The position numbers and the translations under genes are program-made. A DNA stretch of 64,000 nt, from contig JAEEYO010000067.1 in NCBI GenBank assembly GCA_016288205.1, positions 1-64,000 of the forward strand, read 5' to 3'. Under the pieces are notes generated by a model that saw nothing but the letters and a program-made list of their open reading frames with translations, made no database searches and was not told the DNA's origin. Each line of letters begins with the position of its first letter. Position 1 is the stretch's first letter. Below, one piece after another: positions 16,391 to 25,141 of the stretch. The DNA is from Treponema sp. (lineage in GTDB: Bacteria > Spirochaetota > Spirochaetia > Treponematales > Treponemataceae).

Positions 16391-16840
16391 ATGAATAAAA
16401 AAACAATCGTTGGTGTTATGCTGATTTTATGTGCAAGCTTAGTTTTTTCTGCCGGTTTGAAGAAAGGCAAAGCCAGTCCCGGAACAAAAAAAACTGAAGA
16501 TGGGCATTGGAATGTTGCTCTCATAAAGGCTTCTTTGCAGGAATGGAATCCTGGACCATTCAATCTTCCTGATGAAACGCTGAGTAATCTTTCCGAACTT
16601 GCTGAAAAGGGAGACGGAAAAGCATGCCGTCAGCTTGCAAGATATTTCTATTGCAATGGGCAGATTGATGAATATATTGATTTTATAAAAAAGGGCTGTG
16701 TCCTTCTTTATACGAAATCCTTGACAACCGTAGAAATCAGATTCCTCGCATCGATGATGAAAAGTTGCGTTACCGCGCGCAACTTAAGCAACTCGCTGAA
16801 AGTGAAAATGCTCAGACATGCTGGGATATACTCAACATAA
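16391..16840 (+). CDS. small secreted protein, possible SEL1/TPR-like
   Basis: A 149-residue protein with a strong AGGAGG site and a signal peptide (MNKKTIVGVMLILCASLVFSA). The mature part is helical, and LSELAEKGDGKACRQLARYF resembles one SEL1-like repeat, a protein-interaction unit. The end is abrupt (HAGIYST), so a longer ancestral protein with more repeats is possible. It precedes a small membrane protein gene by 22 bases. Function unknown. Confidence 0.6.
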   Translation: MNKKTIVGVMLILCASLVFSAGLKKGKASPGTKKTEDGHWNVALIKASLQEWNPGPFNLPDETLSNLSELAEKGDGKACRQLARYFYCNGQIDEYIDFIKKGCVLLYTKSLTTVEIRFLASMMKSCVTARNLSNSLKVKMLRHAGIYST

Positions 16841-16862
16841 ACGATAGAAAAAGAGGAAACGA

Positions 16863-17141
16863 ATGAATTTATTAAAAAGGATAGGGTGCGTTCTGGATGC
16901 CGTTGCTTTTACATCATTTATTATTCATTTCATAATAACTAAGTCTTTTCCGAAACTTATTATACTGTATTTTTTTCTCTTGTTTGTTGGCACTTCAATG
17001 CAGATTCCAGCGCAGTATAGGGAATTGAAATCCAATGAAGATGTGGGTGCGTTGGATATAAAAATATTTTGGGGACTTATTGTAGGCAGCATTGGTTTTC
17101 TTGGATTGACTATTTTTTTTATAAAAGACTTTTATTTTTGA
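16863..17141 (+). CDS. small three-segment membrane protein (92 aa)
   Basis: GAGGAAACGA precedes the ATG. The product is almost wholly hydrophobic, with segments at about 10-30, 32-50 and 66-88. The loop after the second segment, QIPAQYRELKSNEDVGALDI, recalls the turn of PQ-loop/SemiSWEET proteins, but the Pro-Gln pair is inverted, so that family is only a possibility. It lies next to the secreted helical protein and may be co-transcribed. Unknown function. Confidence 0.5.
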   Translation: MNLLKRIGCVLDAVAFTSFIIHFIITKSFPKLIILYFFLLFVGTSMQIPAQYRELKSNEDVGALDIKIFWGLIVGSIGFLGLTIFFIKDFYF

Positions 17142-17362
17142 AGGGTCATTCTCATAGTTTTACCCCACATCTAGCGTCCTACGCATGCCGGAATCCAAAC
17201 CCTCTTGGCCCCACAGATCTCCATTCATGTGACTAAGACATTTCCTCAAATTTTTTCCAATTTTTTAAAAATTTTTTGTCAATTTGATTACCGTGGCGAA
17301 GATTCGCGGCTATTATATTATATGAAGGGATTTTTCTGAATCGCTGTTGATTTATAAAATCC

Positions 17363-17391
17363 TTCACATTTCAAAAGAAATGCATTATAAT
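17363..17391 (+). promoter_or_regulatory. promoter of the Rpn-like gene
   Basis: TTCACA (17363-17368), 17 bp, then a perfect TATAAT (17386-17391), followed by AAGGAG. It falls in the 271-bp gap after the small membrane protein. The rest of that gap is AT-rich with poly-T tracts and shows nothing else I can name. Confidence 0.6.
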
Positions 17392-17412
17392 ATAAAGGAG
17401 CGATTGAGGCTT

Positions 17413-18378
17413 ATGGCGGAGAAAGACATTCCCGGCGGCGGGAACCGCAGGATAAAGGACAGCATGTTCGTAGACCTCTTCGGAAAGGACATAAACGCAA
17501 AGGAGAACTTCCTTTCGCTTTACAATGCCCTGCACGGAACGGACCTGAGGCTGGAGGACACTAAGCTTGAGCCCGAGATGATTGACGGGGCGGTGTACAT
17601 GAGCTATGCGAACGACGTCGCCATGATGGTGAACGGACAGGTCGTGGTTCTGATAGAGCACCAGTCCACGATAAACCAGAACATGCCGCTTCGTCTTTTG
17701 GATTATGTTACGCGGATTTACGAGAGGATAATTCCCGCGAGGAAAAAGTACTATCGGAGCCGAATCCAGATTCCGATGCCCGAGTTCTACGTGCTCTACA
17801 ACGGAACGGACGACTTTCCCGCCGAGGAGGTTATGAGGCTCTCCGACGCATATATCCGTCCCGAGGGGAGAGAGCCTGATGATGCGACTCTGGAGCTCGT
17901 GGTGAGGGTGTACAACATAAACGTGGGAAAGGGGGATGCCCTGCTTGAGAAATGTGTTGCGCTGAGGCAGTACTCACAGTTCATCGCGTTGCTCAGGGAG
18001 GCCCACAGGACAGGGAAGATGGATCCGCTTAGCTGGGCAGTGCGTGAGGCCGTCAGGAAGGGGATCCTGCCTGAGTATTTGGAAAGGAAATCTACGGAGG
18101 TGTTCAATATGTTTTTGATGGAATATGACTACAAGGATGACATTGCCTCGCAGAGAGAGGAGTCCCTTGAGGAAGGGATCAGAATAGGAGAGAAACGGGG
18201 CTTGGAGGAGGGGCTTAAAAAAGGGCGTTTGACTGGTCTGGAAGAGGGGCTTGAGAAAGGGCGCTTGGAATCCATGCGGCTCATGATGCAAAAACTGAAC
18301 ATGCCGCTTCCCCAGGTCATGGAGACCTTAAATATTCCACCTGAGAAGCGGGGCAAGTATGCCTCGCTGCTGTCATAG
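17413..18378 (+). CDS. Rpn family recombination-promoting nuclease / putative transposase
   Basis: The ATG at 17413 gives 321 residues beginning MAEKDIPGGGNRRIKDSMF. The block ANDVAMMVNGQVVVLIEHQS matches the PD-(D/E)XK nuclease core of the Rpn (formerly transposase_31) family, which contains the E. coli RpnA-D DNA endonucleases. The C-terminal third is built of degenerate units of the type GLEEGLEKGRL (residues about 255-290), the low-complexity helix usual in this family. These genes are multi-copy in many gut bacteria and linked to phage defence or recombination. No terminal inverted repeats were seen around it. Confidence 0.85.
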   Translation: MAEKDIPGGGNRRIKDSMFVDLFGKDINAKENFLSLYNALHGTDLRLEDTKLEPEMIDGAVYMSYANDVAMMVNGQVVVLIEHQSTINQNMPLRLLDYVTRIYERIIPARKKYYRSRIQIPMPEFYVLYNGTDDFPAEEVMRLSDAYIRPEGREPDDATLELVVRVYNINVGKGDALLEKCVALRQYSQFIALLREAHRTGKMDPLSWAVREAVRKGILPEYLERKSTEVFNMFLMEYDYKDDIASQREESLEEGIRIGEKRGLEEGLKKGRLTGLEEGLEKGRLESMRLMMQKLNMPLPQVMETLNIPPEKRGKYASLLS

Positions 18379-18714
18379 GACGTTCGGCATGATGAATCCT
18401 TTTGTGTGGAAATCAGGAAAATAAAAATGAAAAAGAAATTATATATTATCTTATTATTGATTGTCTCTATTCTCAAAGTCCACGGACAGCGTGACTGACT
18501 GTAACAAAGGTCAAAACGCGCGATGAAAAAACTTAGAAAATTAAATTCGTTGGCATTGAAAATTACAGGTGGAAATTTTCTTTCCAAAAAATCATAGTAA
18601 ACAGCTACAAAATTTGTGGTTTTAATTAAGTCAAAATAAGTTGATAATGGACTCAGTTAATTAGGATGAAAGACGGCTTTGTCCCTTTCCCTTTTTTAAG
18701 TGAGGAGTCAAAAA
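18379..18714 (+). other. intergenic stretch with a signal-peptide-like remnant
   Basis: This 336-bp gap holds one short reading frame at 18427-18498. It encodes a 23-residue peptide with a basic N-terminus, a hydrophobic core and HGQRD before the stop, which looks like an isolated signal peptide. It could be the 5' stump of a lost secreted-protein gene or chance. No RNA gene or clear terminator is visible. The purine-rich AGGAG at 18703 belongs to the next gene. Confidence 0.35.
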
Positions 18715-20190
18715 GTGCCTGAGATTGAGAAATCTTTGACCGCAAAGGAACGCGCGAATAAAATCTTCTATTATGTCTTGCGGATTCTGGTAGTGCTTTA
18801 TGTTGTTCTTTTGTTTTTGCCGGGTATTAATCCTGCGAGAATCAGCGGAAAAATCAACCGGAACCTGTCTCTGTTCACGTCCGGATTTTTCTACAAGAGC
18901 CTGACTGACGGACTTGGACGCATGATGAAAAACGGATGGATCCCGGAATCTTCCATACGCCTTGATTTTTTTGCGAGCATGTTCTGTTGTTTCGGCGCGA
19001 TGCTTGCAGGTGTGGGCGGATGCATGTCCGTGGGAAACAACAAGCTCAAGAGACTCGGGAACATTCTTACGGCAAGCGGCGGGGCTCTCGGTTTGGTCTG
19101 TATATTCGGAATCAAGGCGGCGCAGGTTCAGCTGGCAAACATCGTGACGGCAGATTCTTCCCTCGCTTCAAGGACCAGCCCGATGAATCCTTTTGGAATT
19201 CTTTTCTTCGGAATCCTCGCGGCCTGTGTCATGCTTTTTTCAGTCCTTACTTTTATCTTTACTCCTTCCCCGCAAAAAGGAGAGAAGGCGCATGTTGAGC
19301 CCAAGTTTCAGCTTTTCCTGATGTTCCTTCCCTTCGCCGTGCTTCTCTTTGTGTTTGCCTATCTGCCGCTCTGGGGATGGCGTTACGCTTTCTTTGACTA
19401 TCATGCGGGTGACACTCTTTCCATGGACAAGTTCCGCGGATTCTACTGGTTCACGAATCTTTTCAAAAATCCTGCGACGGCAAAGCATATCGGACGCGTG
19501 ATGATAAACACTCTTGCTATGTCAGGAATCGGAATTGCGTTCAGCTGGCTCCCGATGGTTTTTGCAATCTTCCTTTCCGAAGTGAAGAACAAGCATGTGC
19601 GGCGCATAGTTCAGACTTGCACAACAATTCCAAACTTCATCTCATGGGTTTTGGTCTATGCCGTAGCTCTCGCAATCTTCAGTACGGACGGATTCCTCTC
19701 TACTTTCTTTGTGCAGCAGGGAATCTGGGACAAGGGAAAAAATCTCCTGATGAGCGGCTCTCATACTTGGTTCAAGATGTGGGCATGGGGAACGTGGAAG
19801 GGACTGGGATGGAGCGCAATCATCTATCTCTCTGCAATCAGCGGAATTGACCAGCAGCTTTACGAGGCGGCTACGGTGGACGGCGCGGGACGTTTCCAGA
19901 AAATGTGGCACATCACTTTGCCCGAGCTGATTCCGACATACTGTGTTCTTCTTACGCTTTCCATCGCCGGAATCCTGAGCAACGGAATGGAGCAGTATCT
20001 TTGTTTTGAGAATCCCCAGAACACGACCGCCATTGAGGTGCTCGATCTCTACGTTTATAAGATTGGTATTAACGGAGGACTCATTCCTCTTTCAACTGTA
20101 ATCGGTATGCTCAAGTCCGTAATCAGCGTCGTGCTCCTTATTCTGGCAAACGGCATTTCAAAGCTTGTGCGCGGTCAGAGTGTGGTTTGA
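18715..20190 (+). CDS. sugar ABC transporter permease (LplB-type) with long N-terminal extension
   Basis: The GTG at 18715 sits seven bases after AGGAG and gives 491 residues. The last 300 residues are a standard LplB/UgpA-like binding-protein-dependent permease with the EAA loop EAATVDGAGRFQKMWHITLP. The first 190 residues are extra, with about four hydrophobic segments not found in ordinary 290-320-residue permeases. It forms the inner-membrane channel with the next gene for an oligosaccharide-type substrate. Operon order is permease, permease, binding lipoprotein. No ATPase is in the operon, so a shared MsmX-like ATPase is expected elsewhere. Confidence 0.88.
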   Translation: MPEIEKSLTAKERANKIFYYVLRILVVLYVVLLFLPGINPARISGKINRNLSLFTSGFFYKSLTDGLGRMMKNGWIPESSIRLDFFASMFCCFGAMLAGVGGCMSVGNNKLKRLGNILTASGGALGLVCIFGIKAAQVQLANIVTADSSLASRTSPMNPFGILFFGILAACVMLFSVLTFIFTPSPQKGEKAHVEPKFQLFLMFLPFAVLLFVFAYLPLWGWRYAFFDYHAGDTLSMDKFRGFYWFTNLFKNPATAKHIGRVMINTLAMSGIGIAFSWLPMVFAIFLSEVKNKHVRRIVQTCTTIPNFISWVLVYAVALAIFSTDGFLSTFFVQQGIWDKGKNLLMSGSHTWFKMWAWGTWKGLGWSAIIYLSAISGIDQQLYEAATVDGAGRFQKMWHITLPELIPTYCVLLTLSIAGILSNGMEQYLCFENPQNTTAIEVLDLYVYKIGINGGLIPLSTVIGMLKSVISVVLLILANGISKLVRGQSVV

Positions 20191-20205
20191 TAGGAGGTTA
20201 TGAAA

Positions 20206-21132
20206 ATGGAAAAAACGAGGGTTCGCAGGAACACATATATAAAAGCCGGTGACGTAATTTTCAATGTGCTGAATTATTCTTTTTTCATCGCGTTTACTTT
20301 GATGTGCATTTTTCCGTTCTATTATCTTTTCATAAATACTATTTCGGGAAATGATTTGGTCAATCAGGGCGTGATAAATTTTTACCCGAGGAAGATTCAT
20401 TTCGGCAACTACATCAGAATCGTGACGAGCAACAAGGATTTGCTGGCGGCTCTCATTGTCACAATATCGCGCACTCTTTTGGGGACGAGTCTCATGGTGA
20501 TGGCGAGCGGATTCATCGGCTACCTGATGACGAAGCAGGAGATGTGGGGAAGGAAATTCTGGTACCGCTTCCTGATTATCACGATGTATTTCAACGCCGG
20601 TATAATCCCTGCTTTTATGACCATGCAGATGTTAGGCCTTACTAACAACTATCTTGTTTACATCATTCCCGGCATTGTGGCTCCATACAACATCATTCTG
20701 GTGAAGACTTACATTGAGTCAATCCCGGCTGAGCTTGAGGAGTCCGCTTCCATTGACGGGGCATCCTACTGGGTCATCTTTACTAAAATAATCTGGCCGC
20801 TTTGCAAACCGATTCTTGCAACCATCGCGATTTTCGGTGCCGTGGGAAACTGGAACTCGTTTCAGGACTCTTTGATTTTCATGCAGGCAAAACCGGCTCT
20901 GTTCACACTTCAGCACAGGCTCTGGAATTATCTGAACACATCCACGAACCTTGCGGCACAGATGTCGGCTGGAACCACGGTGATTTCGGATGCCCTCCGC
21001 GAGCAGCTGAGCAGTCAGAAGGTGATTAAGTATACCATATCAATGGTGACGGCAATTCCTATTCTGATTGTCTATCCCTTCATGTCAAAATACTTTGAGA
21101 AGGGAATCATGCTCGGTGCGGTCAAGGGGTGA
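20206..21132 (+). CDS. sugar ABC transporter permease (YtcP/LplC-type)
   Basis: The ATG at 20206 is preferred over 20200 because AGGAGG at 20192 gives a spacing of eight. The 308-residue protein has six hydrophobic segments and the EAA loop EESASIDGASYWVIFTKIIWPL that docks the ATPase. It pairs with the upstream permease (16 bases apart) as the second half of the channel. Family members carry complex sugars or oligosaccharides; the substrate is not readable here. Confidence 0.9.
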   Translation: MEKTRVRRNTYIKAGDVIFNVLNYSFFIAFTLMCIFPFYYLFINTISGNDLVNQGVINFYPRKIHFGNYIRIVTSNKDLLAALIVTISRTLLGTSLMVMASGFIGYLMTKQEMWGRKFWYRFLIITMYFNAGIIPAFMTMQMLGLTNNYLVYIIPGIVAPYNIILVKTYIESIPAELEESASIDGASYWVIFTKIIWPLCKPILATIAIFGAVGNWNSFQDSLIFMQAKPALFTLQHRLWNYLNTSTNLAAQMSAGTTVISDALREQLSSQKVIKYTISMVTAIPILIVYPFMSKYFEKGIMLGAVKG

Positions 21133-21221
21133 TCCTGCGGGTCGCTTTTGGATTCAATTTCCACTCTTTCGCAGGGCGGATAAATCATATTAGTATTAAA
21201 CGTAGTTCTTTAGGAGGAATT

Positions 21222-22955
21222 ATGAAAAAATTGGTAAAGGCTGTCGGCTGTACGGCTCTCGTGCTTGCGGCTGTTTCAATGATGAGTTGCGGAGGAGAAA
21301 AGAAACCTGTTTCCGCTTCCGGCTCCAGTTCTGCTTCTGGTGAAAGCAGCAGCATCATTCCTGAGAAGACTGTTACCCTGCAGGTTTACGATCAGCTCGC
21401 AAACTATTCAGGAGAGCAGCTTGGTTGGTTCGGTCAGGTCATGCTGGAAAAGTTCAACGTAAAGCTGAACATCATCCCTGAGTCCGGCAACACTTACACG
21501 ACCCGTATGGAGAGCGGAAACCTCGGTGACATCGTTATCTGGGGAAATGATTCTGATGACTATCTTGGTGCCGCTGAGGGCGGAATGCTTTTTGACTGGG
21601 AAGAGGAGGACCTGCTTTCAAACTACGGTTCCTACATCAAGAAGAACATGCCGCTTGCCCTTGAGAAGAACCGCAACATTTCCTCAACAGGAAAAATCTA
21701 CGGATTCGGACATGGAGTTTCCACAACTTCAAAGGACCGCCAGGGATTCTTCTATACTTGGGATCTCCGCTTTGACCTTTATGACAAGCTTGGAAGACCT
21801 GAGATTAAAAATCTGGATGACCTGCACAAGGTTTTAAAGCAGATGAAGGAAATCTGCCCGACCGACGATCAGGGAAATGAGACCTATGGTGTTTCTCTCT
21901 TCCCGGATTGGGACGGAAACATGGTCATGTATGTTAAGTCACTTGGAACCGCTTACGTCGGATGGGATGAATTCGGATTCGGCCTTTATGATCCAACCAC
22001 CGGAACCTATCACTCATGCCTGGAGGAGAACGGTCCTTATTTGAAGGCTCTCAAATTCCTGAACGATCTTTATCAGGACGGACTTCTTGATCCAGACAGC
22101 CAGACTCAGCAGTATGACGGCATGAGCGAGAACTATGTGAACGGAACCGCTTTCTGGAACATCTTCAACTGGATGGCATCAGGATCCTACAACACGGATG
22201 CTCACGTTCAGAGCGGAAAGGCGATGTATCCTGTTCGCCCGACCGAGGCGTCTCCAATCTGCTACGGACAGTCTGTTTATGGTGGAAACCGCATCTGGTC
22301 AATCGGTGCAAAGACAGAATATCCTGAGCTTTGTATGGCAATCATCAACTGGCTCTGTACTCCCGAGGGATTCATGACATCGCTTTACGGCCCCAAGGGT
22401 GTGGCATGGGATTATGACGCAAACGGAAAGACCTACTTCACCGACCTTGGAAAGAAGTGCCAGAGCGACCAGAGCACTCCGATGCCAGCTCCTTATGCCG
22501 GTACATACAAGGACGGACTTTTCCAGATGAACAACATCACATGGGCAAACGACGCTACAAACCCCGAGTCAAACGGAGAGACCTACAACAAGGATTCATG
22601 GGCAAGCAACGCTCTCCCGCCTCAGTCTGAAATTGAATCCAAGTGGAGGGAATGGGCAAATTCTGTTTCCGTCGAGGATTATCTTGGAAAGGGTGCATAT
22701 ACGCTCGCTCCTTCATCAACCTATTCCGAGGGACCGAAATCCGACGAGCTGCAGGTTGTCGCAAATCAGGTTGCCACGGCGATCAAGACGGGAACATGGC
22801 GTGCGATGTATGCAAAGAATGACGCGGAGTTTAAGTCCTTGGTTGACAGCATGATCAAGGAAGCTCGTGAGCTGGGTGTCGCCGATGTGGATGCTTTCTA
22901 TGTCAAGGAAGCCGCCAAGAAAAAGGCCGCTGAGGACGAGGCTGCAAAGGACTAA
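21222..22955 (+). CDS. sugar ABC transporter substrate-binding lipoprotein
   Basis: TAGGAGGAATT precedes the ATG at 21222. A 577-residue protein with a lipoprotein signal: hydrophobic core then SMMSC, so Cys is the predicted lipidated residue, followed by a Ser-rich linker. The rest is a large extracellular solute-binding fold of the LplA type (TYTTRMESGNLGDIVIWGND, GFFYTWDLRFDLYDKLG, WLCTPEGFMTSLYGPKG). The C-terminus is a Lys/Ala/Glu-rich helix. It captures the substrate for the two preceding permeases. A strong terminator follows, so the operon ends here. Confidence 0.9.
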   Translation: MKKLVKAVGCTALVLAAVSMMSCGGEKKPVSASGSSSASGESSSIIPEKTVTLQVYDQLANYSGEQLGWFGQVMLEKFNVKLNIIPESGNTYTTRMESGNLGDIVIWGNDSDDYLGAAEGGMLFDWEEEDLLSNYGSYIKKNMPLALEKNRNISSTGKIYGFGHGVSTTSKDRQGFFYTWDLRFDLYDKLGRPEIKNLDDLHKVLKQMKEICPTDDQGNETYGVSLFPDWDGNMVMYVKSLGTAYVGWDEFGFGLYDPTTGTYHSCLEENGPYLKALKFLNDLYQDGLLDPDSQTQQYDGMSENYVNGTAFWNIFNWMASGSYNTDAHVQSGKAMYPVRPTEASPICYGQSVYGGNRIWSIGAKTEYPELCMAIINWLCTPEGFMTSLYGPKGVAWDYDANGKTYFTDLGKKCQSDQSTPMPAPYAGTYKDGLFQMNNITWANDATNPESNGETYNKDSWASNALPPQSEIESKWREWANSVSVEDYLGKGAYTLAPSSTYSEGPKSDELQVVANQVATAIKTGTWRAMYAKNDAEFKSLVDSMIKEARELGVADVDAFYVKEAAKKKAAEDEAAKD

Positions 22956-22997
22956 TAGAAGACAAGAGTTGCAATGTTAGCGCTTTAATCTGAATGA

Positions 22998-23052
22998 CCC
23001 CCGGAGGGCCGGATGTTGAGTCTGTGTTTCCGGGGGATTTTTTTATTTTTTT
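22998..23052 (+). terminator. Rho-independent terminator after the sugar ABC operon
   Basis: CCCCCGGA (22998-23005) pairs perfectly with TCCGGGGG (23029-23036). An A and then a long T-rich tract follow. It closes the permease-permease-lipoprotein operon. Confidence 0.85.
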
Positions 23053-23079
23053 CGCTTGATATCTTTTAGCAATGACTAA

Positions 23080-23256
23080 GAAAGTCACAACGGAATAAAA
23101 TACATCGCGAGTTTCTTGCCCACATTCTGGTTCACGGAATATTGTCTGAATCCAAATGTCTACGGAATTGTCTCACTCGCAGTTTCGTTCGCCCTGACTC
23201 TGGTTTATGTCGCGATTACAATCCCCATGCAGGTAAGGAGGTCCGCATCTTATTGA
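23080..23256 (+). pseudogene. remnant of a membrane-protein gene (3' end only)
   Basis: An open frame with no start codon runs to TGA at 23254-23256. It encodes about 58 residues with the membrane-like run YGIVSLAVSFALTLVYVAI and a basic tail. It begins just after a terminator and its end overlaps the 3' end of the convergent DUF998 gene by seven bases. The codon use looks like real coding sequence of this genome. It is best explained as the 3' end of a transporter gene left after a deletion; the parent family is not identifiable. Confidence 0.5.
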
Positions 23257-23882
23257 GATGTTGAGGTAATGGCGGCAATTAAAAGCGGCAGATACATAAA
23301 AATCAAATTTAATCTTTGCCACAAGCCCTCGCTGCTGATGAGTGTTCCGGAAAATTCAGGTTTATCCGACATGACAAAAAGAACGAAAAATGCCATGGAG
23401 ATTACAAAGGAGCACACGCTGATTATTCCGATTATGCCCTCGTCGTTTTTAAATGACATGATTCCAAGCAAGAGAGGGACGAAAAGAAAAAGCATAAAGC
23501 CAAGCGCTGAACCCACGCCGTGGATTTTTGAGGAGACGGTCACGACATCCTTTGACTCATTGACGCTGAAAAAGCATGTGAACACGCACGCACCGATTGC
23601 AAAAAGCGCGATGAAAACGAGCATCACATTTGTGAGCACGGACGAGACCGCATGATATTTTTTGAACAGGGCGGGCAGGGAAAAAAGAAAAAGAATCCCT
23701 TCCGCGAGCATCCACAAATTAAAAATCAGTCTTACGGGACTCTGCGGATTTCCCAAGGCACTGATGGACATTTTGGAAATGCTGTAGGTCTTGTAAAAAA
23801 GTGGCAGCACAAAAGAAATCGCAATGTCGCCGAGCATCGCAATTATAAGTGAAAGCCAGGAAAGCTTAATAATTGTCGTCAT
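23250..23882 (-). CDS. DUF998 family membrane protein
   Basis: The ATG at 23882 is preceded by AGGAGGAAG at good spacing; an upstream in-frame start would have no such site. The 210-residue protein has about six hydrophobic segments and the conserved polar pattern of DUF998 (SISALGNPQSPVRLIFN, SKIHGVGSALGFMLF). DUF998 proteins are membrane proteins of unknown function, sometimes encoded near TetR regulators; a second member is at 60058-60711. It is 17 bases downstream of the 2H phosphoesterase gene and probably in the same transcript. Confidence 0.75.
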   Translation of the reverse strand: MTTIIKLSWLSLIIAMLGDIAISFVLPLFYKTYSISKMSISALGNPQSPVRLIFNLWMLAEGILFLFSLPALFKKYHAVSSVLTNVMLVFIALFAIGACVFTCFFSVNESKDVVTVSSKIHGVGSALGFMLFLFVPLLLGIMSFKNDEGIIGIISVCSFVISMAFFVLFVMSDKPEFSGTLISSEGLWQRLNLIFMYLPLLIAAITSTSQ

Positions 23883-23899
23883 AATCTTCCTCCTGAATT

Positions 23900-24397
23900 T
23901 TATCCCTTGAGATGAACCGTAAGAATATGCCGGGCGGGCCAAAACTCGTACAGATAAAGCACGCTCACCTTTGCGACAAAGTGATGAAAATCAGCCATCA
24001 CATTTGGGACGGCTTTGTGAACAACATCGCTCTTGTCAATCAGCAGCGTGGTGTGCGGGGTCCAGTCAAAGCTTTCACCGAAGTTTTCCTTTAAATCGAG
24101 CAGGGGCCTGTTTATGTCCGGAGCGACAAAAAGGACATTCACATCGGATCCGCCAAAGATCCCGACATGATTGACGGTCACATCAAATGCCCACGTCTTT
24201 TGCGCAATCTGCTCAAGCTGTTTTTTCAACTCGCTTTCTTTTTCACAAGGAAAGGAGCCGAGCGTTATGTGCATGGGAATGTTTTTTGTCTGCACTCCTT
24301 CAAATCCAGACGCATAAAGTTTTTCTTGCATGGCGGAAAGATTTTTCTCTGTCTCGTCCTCATACCCTGCAAGGACGTAAAGGGCTTTGTTTTCCAT
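23900..24397 (-). CDS. 2'-5' RNA ligase family / 2H phosphoesterase
   Basis: A 165-residue protein with the two H-x-T motifs that define 2H phosphoesterases: MHITLG near residue 42 and PHTTLLID near residue 115. These histidines hydrolyse or ligate 2',5' and cyclic phosphodiesters in RNA or nucleotides. AGAGGAG precedes the ATG; a TTG six bases upstream is less likely. It is placed between a methyltransferase gene and a DUF998 gene in one leftward operon. The substrate is unknown. Confidence 0.85.
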   Translation of the reverse strand: MENKALYVLAGYEDETEKNLSAMQEKLYASGFEGVQTKNIPMHITLGSFPCEKESELKKQLEQIAQKTWAFDVTVNHVGIFGGSDVNVLFVAPDINRPLLDLKENFGESFDWTPHTTLLIDKSDVVHKAVPNVMADFHHFVAKVSVLYLYEFWPARHILTVHLKG

Positions 24398-24399
24398 TT

Positions 24400-25023
24400 T
24401 CAACTCCTCTGAAAATCCAGACGCACCAGTGCCTTTCCGTTCGGGAGCGCCTTTGATTCTTGAAATATCAGCGAATATCCAATCTCTTTCATTGAACCGC
24501 TGAGGGCTTTTTCTTCCATCTGATGATGAACTTCATCGAGCCGGTCAAATGCATGGAGATAGGGTGAGTCCGAAACCCATTTCTTTTTATCCGTGTTAAT
24601 CTGAATCACGCAGGACACATATTCAGGATTTACCTTTAAGACGCTTTTCTTGAAAACTTCATAGCCGATGTATTCAACCAAAAGATTCGCGATTATCAAA
24701 TCTGCATGCGGAAGTTTTTCAGTCTCATTGTTTAGGTCAATCTTCATGCAAGTAAGGACATCAGAGAAATCGGAATAACGCTCGGCAACGGCTTTAAGAT
24801 ATTCCTCGTTAATGTCAATTCCATAAACCGCCTTGTATTTGCTCCGGTTTATATGCTCCACCCCGTTACCGCCGGCAATTCCAAGAATCATCGCGCTTGT
24901 GACAGGATATTTTTCAAACTGATTTTTCATTATGACGTTCATAGTCTGAAGCTGCATCACGGACTCAAGGCACATGTGATTTTCGTAATCTTCCAGACTA
25001 ATTTCTTCCCAAGGATTTTTCAT
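24400..25023 (-). CDS. class I SAM-dependent methyltransferase
   Basis: A 207-residue protein with the SAM-binding glycine motif MILGIAGGNGVEH (residues about 46-58), the acidic end of strand 2 (VYGIDINEEYL) and the motif IV region ADLIIANLLVEYIG. It lacks a recognisable target-binding domain, so the acceptor, small molecule or otherwise, is unknown. Its stop nearly touches the start of the phosphoesterase gene, showing an operon of methyltransferase, 2H enzyme and DUF998 protein. Confidence 0.85.
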   Translation of the reverse strand: MKNPWEEISLEDYENHMCLESVMQLQTMNVIMKNQFEKYPVTSAMILGIAGGNGVEHINRSKYKAVYGIDINEEYLKAVAERYSDFSDVLTCMKIDLNNETEKLPHADLIIANLLVEYIGYEVFKKSVLKVNPEYVSCVIQINTDKKKWVSDSPYLHAFDRLDEVHHQMEEKALSGSMKEIGYSLIFQESKALPNGKALVRLDFQRS

Positions 25024-25106
25024 TTTCTTTCACCGCCTGATTGTAAACCGAATAAGTATATTTTACATTAAAACAAAACTTTTTCGCAAGATGATTTTGG
25101 GCGCGG

Positions 25107-25135
25107 TTGCCAATCGCCCGATTTCCTGTTATATT
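25107..25135 (+). promoter_or_regulatory. promoter placed for a leaderless transcript
   Basis: TTGCCA (25107-25112), 17 bp, TATATT (25130-25135). The ATG of the next gene begins only seven bases after the -10 box, and no ribosome-binding site is visible, so transcription should begin at or next to the start codon. Confidence 0.6.
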
Positions 25136-25141
25136 ATAAAT

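Noticed and set aside
17413-18378. Insertion sequence boundaries around the Rpn-like gene
   Set aside because: No terminal inverted repeats or target duplications were seen; Rpn proteins are often not part of a classic IS.
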